A program made the translations under genes and the position numbers. A DNA stretch of 64,000 nt from positions 62,001 through 126,000 of the forward strand of contig CAVOVJ010000008.1 in NCBI GenBank assembly GCA_963699835.1. The letters are read 5' to 3'. The notes under the pieces were generated by a model that saw only the letters and a list, made by a program, of their open reading frames with translations, ran no database searches and was not told where the DNA came from. Source of the DNA: BM003 sp963699835 (lineage in GTDB: Bacteria; Pseudomonadota; Gammaproteobacteria; Steroidobacterales; BM003). This document shows, one piece after another, positions 57,727-64,000 of the stretch. The first letter of the stretch is position 1. Each line of letters begins with the position of its first letter.

Positions 57727-58610
57727 CTACGGGCCGCTCGGATCCCCGGTGCAGGACAGACGCACCTCAGGCACGGCTGGCCACCGCGGATCGAACGCCA
57801 TGCCGAGCAGTCCACCCTCGGACGCGGTGTTGACCTTGTGACTGATATCGAGCCAAAGACGATGATCACTGGCCTGGCTGTTGTTGTCGAACACGCGTGC
57901 GCGGCCACTTTTTTCCAACGCGAACCAACGGCTATCGTCACCTGGCGCCATGAGTGTTTTCGTCGGCTGATTCAACGCGGGGAGTTGTGGGATAGCAACC
58001 GCGGCGCTAACGCCATTTACTGCCGAACCGCGTACCGGCGCGACACAGGTCGTGTTGGCGGGCCGGGTGTCGAGCCCGACCGGGGGACCATAGGCGGCAG
58101 ATCATCGTTGACAATAAGACCGCTGGCCACGCCTTGTGCGATCACGGCATTCTGCGGGTTCGCCAACACGATGCCGAGAGACTCATCCGTTTCGACATTT
58201 GCGTCACCGAACACCTGAACGGAAATTTCAGCAGTGATTTCTCCTGGCGCGAAACCCAGGATGCCGGAAACCGGGGAATAGTCGTCACCCGCGGTCGCTG
58301 ACTCGTCGACTGTCGAATAACCAACCGTCACCGCCTCCCCCGATACCTGAGAAAGACTGAGCGCGAAGACCATGCTCGCGGTACCCGTATCGCCTTCCGC
58401 GCGGCTCGAGTCGGACACACTGATACCAGGCAAGTCAGGCGCGGCTTTAGCGCTTTGCGACGAACTGCCGCCGGCGCCACCGCCGCAACCGCTGGCCAGG
58501 GATGCCGCCACCAGGTAAGCAATCTGAGACATCGCGCTAAAGCGCAATGGCGCCCCGGCCGCGGGTTCCCGCCGGCGATAGCCGCACTTGCCGTCTGCCT
58601 TTGCACCCAT
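57727..58610 (-). pseudogene. Truncated Calx-beta / PQQ-type sugar dehydrogenase lipoprotein
   Basis: Start uncertain; the ATG at 58610 is used, and one at 58532 gives MSQIAYLVAASLASGCGGG, a clean lipoprotein signal. A Calx-beta domain follows (FALSLSQVSGEAVTVGYSTV, ATAGDDYSPVSGIL, ISVQVFGDANVETDESLGIV). After a frame change near 58080 come VGLDTRPANTTCVAPVRGSA and the first strands of a soluble aldose-dehydrogenase-like propeller (LMAPGDDSRWFALEKSGRAR, NTASEGGLLGMAFDPRW). It stops about 90 residues into a domain that is normally over 300 residues, and the remaining sequence before srkA does not continue it. A remnant in my reading; deletion or rearrangement likely. Confidence 0.7.
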
Positions 58611-58841
58611 ATTCACGCTTCCGTCGAGGCTGTCACACCCGCCCCGAACCAATCCGTGCAGCCCGAAATATCTGTCCGTAGTTACTACAGACTGGCGCCC
58701 GGGCGAGCAAATCGTCGCCAGACACCGACACATAAACCGGCACGGCTGACAATGCGACCTGTTTCACCAGCTTTCTCCATGCGGCTTGGTAAACTAGACG
58801 GCTGAAAACAAACCGATAAGACGGACTCAGGGAGATTTCGA

Positions 58842-59840
58842 GTGGCCCAGAAAAAAACCATCCTGGTGACCGGCGGAGCCGGTTACATCGGCAGTCACGT
58901 CGTCGCGATGCTTGGGGAAGCCGGCGAACGCGTCGTGACACTGGACAATCTGTCGACCGGTTTTGCCGAATCGGTGCTGTTCGGCGATCTCGTGGTCGGC
59001 GATACTGGAGACAGGGAACTCGTCAGTAACCTTTTGCGCGAACACGATGTCGACACGGTGATGCATTTCGCCGCCAAAACCATCGTCCCGGAATCGGTCG
59101 CAAAACCGCTCCTCTACTACGACAACAACACCGTCGCCACTCGCAACCTGTTGCAATGTTGCGATGAGGCTGGCGTAAGCCACTTTGTTTTCTCCTCGAC
59201 TGCCGCGGTTTATGGCGAAGCCCCGGATGGCGTATGCGATGAAAACTCGCCCCTTGCTCCGATCAATCCCTATGGCACCAGCAAGCTGATGTCGGAGTGG
59301 ATGCTGCGCGACCTTGCCGCGGCAAGCGCGCTGCGCTATGTGAGCCTGCGCTATTTCAACGTTGCGGGATCCGATCCGGCCGGCCGGATCGGCCAGTCCA
59401 CTGAGAAGGCGACATTGCTGATCAAGGTGGCAGCCGAAACCGCGGTGGGAAAACGGCCTTCAATCTCGATTTTCGGCACCGACTATCCGACGCCGGACGG
59501 CACCGGTGTGCGCGACTACATCCACGTGACCGATCTTGCCAAAGCGCACATCGATGCACTCGCTTATCTACGCGCAGACGGTAAGAGTACGGTTTTGAAC
59601 TGTGGCTACGGACATGGGTTCAGTGTGCGCGAGGTCCTGGAGGCAGTCCGGCGAATCAGCGGCGAGCATTTTCCCATTGAGGAAAAACCGCGCCGGGCCG
59701 GCGACCCGCCGATGCTGATCGCTCGTGCCGAACGGGTCCGCGACAAACTCGGCTGGACTCCCCGTTACGACGATCTCGACACCATCGTGAAAACGTCGCT
59801 CGAATGGGAGAGAAAACTCCTGGCCAGGGGGACATCTTGA
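58842..59840 (+). CDS. galE: UDP-glucose 4-epimerase
   Basis: 332 residues from a GTG at 58842 with GGGAG eight bases upstream. Interconverts UDP-glucose and UDP-galactose (or the N-acetyl forms) using bound NAD. NAD-binding LVTGGAGYIGSHVV, catalytic SSTAAVYG and YGTSK (Tyr and Lys), YFNVAGSDPAGRIG, GVRDYIHVTDLAKAH, and C-terminal RAGDPPMLIARAERVRDKLG. Complete. Supplies sugars for lipopolysaccharide or exopolysaccharide; followed directly by a VanZ-like gene (TTGA overlap). Confidence 0.95.
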   Translation: MAQKKTILVTGGAGYIGSHVVAMLGEAGERVVTLDNLSTGFAESVLFGDLVVGDTGDRELVSNLLREHDVDTVMHFAAKTIVPESVAKPLLYYDNNTVATRNLLQCCDEAGVSHFVFSSTAAVYGEAPDGVCDENSPLAPINPYGTSKLMSEWMLRDLAAASALRYVSLRYFNVAGSDPAGRIGQSTEKATLLIKVAAETAVGKRPSISIFGTDYPTPDGTGVRDYIHVTDLAKAHIDALAYLRADGKSTVLNCGYGHGFSVREVLEAVRRISGEHFPIEEKPRRAGDPPMLIARAERVRDKLGWTPRYDDLDTIVKTSLEWERKLLARGTS

Positions 59841-60247
59841 GGCAAGCAGTGACCCCGACTGTCGTGGGCAGCTTCGCCGCCGTCTTTGCGTGGATGATTA
59901 TGCTGTATGCGTTATCCTCGCTGCCGGGCGATGTCGACAGTACCGTCGCGACGCCTTCGGCGATTGCATGGGTGCCGCCAGCCCTGCAGAACGCGCTTCA
60001 TTTACCTGCCTACGGCGTGCTTGCCTGGCTCTGGTTTCGCGCTCTCGATGCATATGGCTGGAAACCCGTGGCCGCGTTGTTCGCGGCATTCCTGTTTTCG
60101 TCCATCTTTGGCGGATTCGACGAATTGCACCAGATGCGTGTACCAGGACGCTACGCGTCGCTCACTGATCTCGCGGCCAACGTTCTCGGCAGCGCGGCGG
60201 GGGCAGCGCTCGCGTGGCGTCGAAAACGCAACGCCGCGGTCGCCTGA
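59837..60247 (+). CDS. VanZ-like membrane protein
   Basis: 136 residues from a TTG at 59837 that overlaps the galE stop and has GGGGG upstream; an ATG at 59804 within galE lacks a ribosome site. Four membrane segments: VVGSFAAVFAWMIMLYALSS, LPAYGVLAWLWFRALDAYG, PVAALFAAFLFSSIFGGFDE, DLAANVLGSAAGAALAWRRK. The motif FGGFDELHQMRVPGRYASLT followed by DLAANVLGS is the VanZ-family signature (usually DE.HQ..VPGR..S..D..AN..G). Exact role in this genome unknown; such proteins often lie by envelope polysaccharide genes. Confidence 0.85.
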   Translation: MRQAVTPTVVGSFAAVFAWMIMLYALSSLPGDVDSTVATPSAIAWVPPALQNALHLPAYGVLAWLWFRALDAYGWKPVAALFAAFLFSSIFGGFDELHQMRVPGRYASLTDLAANVLGSAAGAALAWRRKRNAAVA

Positions 60248-60793
60248 CCGCTATCGCATTTCGCCGCGACTCCTCATCTTGCGATGCATACGTATCAGAC
60301 CGAGCCACCAAACCGTTCGCCAGCGCGCGCACGGCGCTGCGGCAGCCGGGAAACCCTCGCAAAACCGGTGACCGGCGACCAGCCCGGAATGCGGTGGCCA
60401 CAGTCCGGGTAGGTGCGCACACCGGACGCTGGACAAAGCCGCAGTGACTCGCACGGCAATTCGTACCACTATGGCCAAACTTAAAAGTGCGATATTTTTC
60501 CCCTCTGAGCCGGAATGCGCTGCGCCTGTGCCAGCGGATATCGGGACCGGTCCCGAGAAACCACCCTTTTATTATGCAAAATGAGACACAATGCCGTGCC
60601 CGCGCGCCTCTCAGAGATTAATATCTGAGGTACGCCGGGATTACAAATACATATTTATTTCAGTGAGTTATAGAGCATTTACATCATGTAACCTCATGCG
60701 GCTTCTGAACCCCGCACCGAGGATTTCACACCGTCGTCGGCGTTTATCGCGACCGGTGTTTGCGCCAGGCCACCAGGTCCCGAATACGATCCC
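60248..60793. other. Intergenic before the kinase/QseG/regulator trio
   Basis: 546 bases on the plus strand between the VanZ-like gene and the kinase ATG at 60794. It contains a 16-base perfect palindrome (60541-60556) and AT-rich stretches at 60480-60500 and 60570-60600 suitable for a promoter. No sigma54 -24/-12 match was found. The longer open frames here lack ribosome sites and homology. Confidence 0.45.
60541..60556. promoter_or_regulatory. 16-base perfect palindrome
   Basis: TCGGGACCGGTCCCGA is its own reverse complement with no spacer. A little downstream is CCACCCTTTTATTATG. It is the most symmetrical site in the long region before the kinase gene, so an operator is plausible; a terminator is less likely because there is no loop. 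Confidence 0.45.
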
Positions 60794-62239
60794 ATGAGAC
60801 CGACACGCCCCCGCACACTGACAGGACTGCTGATCCTCGGTTTCGCACTGGTCGCGCTGCCGCTGATCATTGCCGTCGTGCGCGCGGCGTTCGCAATGAA
60901 CCAGCTGGCGCGGGAAAGCGAGACACTGGTCGTCGTGGGTGTGGAAGCCACGCGGCTCAGCCAATCGTTGCTCGAGCAACTGCGGGATCTCGAACGCGGT
61001 GCGCGGCTCTACCAGGTGTTGGGCAATCCCGACCTGCTAAGCCTGTACGAAAGCAATCAGAAGGCCTTCCTCGCCGAACTCGGACGCCTGAAATTCCTTA
61101 CGCCGGACGAAGAATCGTTGCAGCAGCTTGCCGCCATGCGTGCCGACAGTATCGCTATCGAGGGCGCGCTGAACGCCCTGGCGCCGGAATCGGCTGCGCT
61201 AACCGAAGCGCTGGAGGGTTTTGACCGGCTGCGCGACGCAGCGAACTCGGTGGCTCAATCGAGCCGGCAATACATTTCCCGCGGGCTTGGCGACCTGCGC
61301 GAGGAAAGTAGTCGCGCCCGCCAGACCCTGGCGTGGCAGACTGCGGCGCTGGTACCTGGCACTTTGGGGCTCATCGGCCTGTTTGTTTTTCTCGTTGCCA
61401 AACCGCTGCGCCAGATCGACCGGGTGATTCGCGATCTCGGCAAGGGCGCATTTTCGCGCGAGATCAAAGTTGCGGGTCCTGCTGACCTTCAGGCTCTGGG
61501 CGAACAGCTCGAATGGCTGCGCAAGCGTCTTCTCGAAATCGCAAATGAACGTAATCGGTTCCTCCGGCATATGTCGCACGAGCTCAAAACACCGCTGGCA
61601 AACATCCGCGAGGGCACAGACCTGTTGATTGACGGTTCCGTGGGGGATCTCAGTGACGGGCAGCGCGAGGTCGCGGAAATCCTGCGTGGAAGCGGCTTGC
61701 GTCTCCAGCAGGATATCGAGAACCTGTTGTCATACAGCGCGTGGCAATCGCGGACCGCGACGCTCGAACTCTCCGCCGTGGAATTAAAGCCGCTGGTACT
61801 GAGCGTGATCCAGCAACACCAACTGAGTCTCGCGGCACGCCGGGTCAAAGTGAAATACCGGATCGAGGAAATAAATCTGACCGCGGACCGCCACAAGTTG
61901 CGCATGGTCGCCGACAACCTGATGTCAAATGCCGCCAAATTCGCGCCGGCCGACAGCCGGATATATGTACGTGCACGTCGCGAGGGCGACTCCCTGGTGC
62001 TGGAAGTGGCCGATTGCGGGCCCGGAATCAGTGCCCCCGACGAAAGTCGCGTCTTCGACGCGTTCTACCAGGGCGAGTCACCGCAGGGCGGCCCCGTCAA
62101 GGGAACCGGGATCGGGCTTTCCGTCGTCCGCGAATGCGTGCATGCCCATGGCGGACGAGTGGAAATCGTAACGGGCGAGTTTCCGGGAGCGCATTTACGC
62201 GTCTACTTCCCGCTGCAACAGGTATCCGATCATGCGTGA
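60794..62239 (+). CDS. Sensor histidine kinase, GlrK/QseE-like
   Basis: 481 residues. Two membrane segments (about 10-32 and 183-203) enclose a helical periplasmic sensor (about 35-180); HAMP, then HisKA with RHMSHELKTPLANIREG (His262), N-box MVADNLMSNAAKFAP, DCGPGIS and KGTGIGLSVVRECVHAHGG. Followed immediately by a QseG-like lipoprotein and a sigma54-type regulator, the gene order of the enterobacterial glrK-qseG-glrR (qseE-qseG-qseF) locus that activates the sRNA gene glmY and rpoE. The ATG at 60794 lacks a strong ribosome site. Overlaps the next gene by eight bases. Confidence 0.85.
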   Translation: MRPTRPRTLTGLLILGFALVALPLIIAVVRAAFAMNQLARESETLVVVGVEATRLSQSLLEQLRDLERGARLYQVLGNPDLLSLYESNQKAFLAELGRLKFLTPDEESLQQLAAMRADSIAIEGALNALAPESAALTEALEGFDRLRDAANSVAQSSRQYISRGLGDLREESSRARQTLAWQTAALVPGTLGLIGLFVFLVAKPLRQIDRVIRDLGKGAFSREIKVAGPADLQALGEQLEWLRKRLLEIANERNRFLRHMSHELKTPLANIREGTDLLIDGSVGDLSDGQREVAEILRGSGLRLQQDIENLLSYSAWQSRTATLELSAVELKPLVLSVIQQHQLSLAARRVKVKYRIEEINLTADRHKLRMVADNLMSNAAKFAPADSRIYVRARREGDSLVLEVADCGPGISAPDESRVFDAFYQGESPQGGPVKGTGIGLSVVRECVHAHGGRVEIVTGEFPGAHLRVYFPLQQVSDHA

Positions 62240-62825
62240 ACGCGCAGCATTGATGGCGCTGTGTATTGCGCTTGCGGGTCTCGGCGGATGCGTGAGCGAT
62301 GCCCCGTGGCAGACGCGCAAAATAACCGAGCCTTCGCAGCCGAGCCACGCCAGCCAATATCTCGAGTTGATCGGCAATATCGCATCCGGTGACCCGACTC
62401 TGCAGGCAGACGCTTACTACGATGCGGAGCAGGCGTACGTGAGCAATCCCAACGTCTCCAATACGCTGGCTTATGGGCTCGTGCTGGCGACGCCCTCGCA
62501 TCCGTCGAGCAATGCGGCCGAGGCGCGCAGCCTGCTGGTACAGGTTCTGGCCGAGCCGGCGCTGCTGACACCCGATGAACGAAATCTCGCTCGTATCGGC
62601 CTGAATGTAGTCCAGGCGCAACTGTTGCTGGAGACAGGCCGCGCCCAGACTCAGGAGCAGCTCAGTGGGGTGCTGGCACAGGAACGGCGCAATCATGCGC
62701 AACAGGTCGCGGCGCAACAGGCTGAAATAGCGACGCTGCAAAAAGCGCTCGCCGAAGCCGAGTCAAAGCTTGACGCGGTGGCCACCATCGAGCGCAGCCT
62801 CGAAGAAGCCGAAAGGGGTAACTGA
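62232..62825 (+). CDS. QseG-like lipoprotein
   Basis: 197 residues; ATG at 62232 inside the end of the kinase gene. Lipobox LAGLGGC with Cys20. The mature part is alpha-helical and ends in a coiled coil (QQVAAQQAEIATLQKALAEA, then ESKLDAVATIERSLEEAE). Position between a GlrK-like kinase and a GlrR-like regulator identifies it as the QseG counterpart, an outer-membrane lipoprotein that binds and stimulates the kinase in E. coli. Sequence resemblance to QseG is weak by eye, so the call rests mainly on order and fold. Confidence 0.7.
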   Translation: MRERAALMALCIALAGLGGCVSDAPWQTRKITEPSQPSHASQYLELIGNIASGDPTLQADAYYDAEQAYVSNPNVSNTLAYGLVLATPSHPSSNAAEARSLLVQVLAEPALLTPDERNLARIGLNVVQAQLLLETGRAQTQEQLSGVLAQERRNHAQQVAAQQAEIATLQKALAEAESKLDAVATIERSLEEAERGN

Positions 62826-62913
62826 TGAACTCTTTATCGAACAAGCGCCATTCCAACACGTGCCGGCCGCCATGCTACCGATAGGCACTCAGGAGCGGAG
62901 TAACTCCTCGACG

Positions 62914-64000
62914 ATGAGCAAGAGAAAGATACTGCTTGTTGATGATGATCCAGGACTGCTCAAGCTCCTGACGATCCGGCTCAAGACCGAGGGTTACGAA
63001 GTCGAGGCCGTGGGAAGCGGCATGGCGGCGCTGAACGCCGCGACGCGGAACCATCCCGACCTTGTCATCTCCGACCTTAAAATGGATGGCATGGACGGAA
63101 TCGGCCTGCTCGGCGAACTGCAGCGGCGGTGGCCCGGATTGCGGGTTATCATCATGACCGCGCACGGCACGATTCCGGATGCGGTGAAAGCGACACAGAC
63201 TGGCGCATTCGGGTTCATCACCAAACCGATCGACAAGGAACAGCTGCTCGATCACATCAGCCGGGCGTTGCAGGTCTCGGGCGCAGCGGCAGGCACAGAG
63301 GACTGGCATCAGGAGATCATTACCCGTTCGGCGCTAATGGAAGAGCGCCTATCGCAGGCACGAATGGTTGCCGCCACCGATACCCGCGTAATGATCACCG
63401 GCGAATCCGGCACCGGTAAAGAACTCCTGGCCCGCGCGATCCACCGCGCCAGCGCCCGTGCAGATCACCCGTTCGTCGCGATCAATTGTTCGGCGATGGC
63501 GGAGACGCTGCTCGAATCCGAGTTATTCGGGCATGAAAAAGGCGCATTCACCGGCGCGACCAGGCGTCATGACGGTCTCTTTCAGGCGGCCCACGGCGGG
63601 ACCCTCCTGCTCGATGAGATCGGCGACATGCCCGTCACGCTGCAAGCCAAGTTACTGCGCGTCCTGCAGGAGGATCAGGTCAGACCCGTCGGCAGCTCCA
63701 CGTCTGTGCCTGTCGACGTCCGAATCATGTCGGCCACCCACCGCGACCTGAAGTCAATGATGACGCAAGGCGAGTTTCGCGAGGATCTTTTTTATCGCCT
63801 CAACGTCGTCAATATCGAGCTGCCTTCACTCGGCGAGAGACGCGAAGACATTCCGTTGCTGACCGAGCACTTTCTGCGCGAGATTGCTTCCGACACCGGC
63901 CTTGAGCGACGCGTCTACGCCCCGGAGGCGGTCGAGATGCTTGTGTCGGCGGATTGGCCCGGCAATATTCGTCAGCTTTACAACGTCGTTCGCCAGAACG
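62914..64000 (+). CDS. GlrR/QseF-like sigma54 response regulator, C-terminus cut by window edge
   Basis: 362 codons visible from the ATG at 62914 (MSKRKILLVDDDPGLLKLLT); an in-frame ATG at 62872 would add 14 residues and has no ribosome site. Receiver domain with phospho-accepting Asp54 in VISDLKMDG and Lys in FITKPID; AAA+ domain with GESGTGKE, GHEKGAFTGATRRH (canonical GAFTGA loop), TLLLDEIGDMP, REDLFYRLNVVNIELP and ADWPGNIRQLYN. The DNA-binding helix-turn-helix lies beyond the edge. Third gene of the glrK-qseG-glrR-like trio. Complete and in frame in the visible part. Confidence 0.92.
   Translation, partial: MSKRKILLVDDDPGLLKLLTIRLKTEGYEVEAVGSGMAALNAATRNHPDLVISDLKMDGMDGIGLLGELQRRWPGLRVIIMTAHGTIPDAVKATQTGAFGFITKPIDKEQLLDHISRALQVSGAAAGTEDWHQEIITRSALMEERLSQARMVAATDTRVMITGESGTGKELLARAIHRASARADHPFVAINCSAMAETLLESELFGHEKGAFTGATRRHDGLFQAAHGGTLLLDEIGDMPVTLQAKLLRVLQEDQVRPVGSSTSVPVDVRIMSATHRDLKSMMTQGEFREDLFYRLNVVNIELPSLGERREDIPLLTEHFLREIASDTGLERRVYAPEAVEMLVSADWPGNIRQLYNVVRQN

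Noticed and set aside
1..64000. CRISPR arrays, tRNA/rRNA genes, insertion sequences or prophage
   Set aside because: No regularly spaced repeats, cloverleaf-like tRNA sequence, transposase or integrase motifs, or phage structural genes were seen on either strand.

Overview
The window looks like part of a GC-rich gammaproteobacterial chromosome. Supporting signs are a glycogen operon with a 321-residue Glk-type glucokinase, typA/bipA, an srkA-type kinase, a GlrK/QseG/GlrR-type trio at the right edge, two TonB receptors, an OmcA/MtrC-type decaheme cytochrome and a PEP-CTERM protein. A marine or sediment lineage of the Woeseia/Steroidobacter kind would fit, but that is only a guess. About thirty single-base frame breaks lie in otherwise well-conserved genes, mostly at 8.6-14.7, 25.9-28.5, 30-32.4 and 40-41.6 kb. 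Homology resumes in another frame after each break, so uncorrected assembly indels are likely, although real decay of the 8.5-14.7 kb locus cannot be excluded.

Layout. 0-7.7 kb (minus): lipoprotein, glk, glgP, glgB and, at the left edge, a truncated secreted lipoprotein. 8.5-14.7 kb (plus): decaheme surface cytochrome, strong terminator, CRTAC1-like FG-GAP lipoprotein, TPR protein, all frame-broken. 14.8-22.7 kb (minus): carboxylate-amine ligase with N-formylglutamate amidohydrolase, a PAS/GAF/GGDEF/EAL protein, typA. 23.2-28.7 kb (minus): an odd radical SAM / methyltransferase / YdjY-domain operon, then a TonB receptor preceded by a 28-codon Cys-containing leader ORF. 28.8-33 kb: VTT membrane protein, GspC-like protein, PEP-CTERM cohesin-like protein, TSP3-dockerin protein. 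33.3-36.2 kb (plus): histidine kinase and NtrC-type sigma54 activator. 36.6-48.0 kb (plus): ten tightly coupled genes built round MoxR, DUF58, BatA-like and VWA proteins, with a secreted cyclase-fold protein near the start and a cytochrome b561 at the end. 48.1-56.4 kb (minus): BtuB-like receptor and two paralogous PKD/HEXXH lipoprotein peptidases flanking a small secreted protein. 56.6-64 kb: srkA, a truncated Calx-beta/PQQ dehydrogenase, galE, VanZ-like protein, and a kinase/lipoprotein/sigma54-regulator trio cut by the right edge.

Main discovery: three close matches to the sigma54 -24/-12 promoter, all carrying TGGCATG, lie upstream of (i) the leader ORF and TonB receptor (25505-25521, minus), (ii) the TSP3-dockerin and cohesin/PEP-CTERM genes (33026-33042, minus) and (iii) the MoxR/BAT operon (36381-36397, plus). 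The kinase and NtrC-type activator gene pair sits between (ii) and (iii). I propose one RpoN-dependent envelope regulon combining secreted alpha-toroid (squalene-cyclase-fold) proteins, a cohesin-dockerin pair, exosortase sorting, a MoxR/VWA membrane machine and a TonB receptor. The promoter matches and gene order are read directly from the sequence; the joint function is inference.
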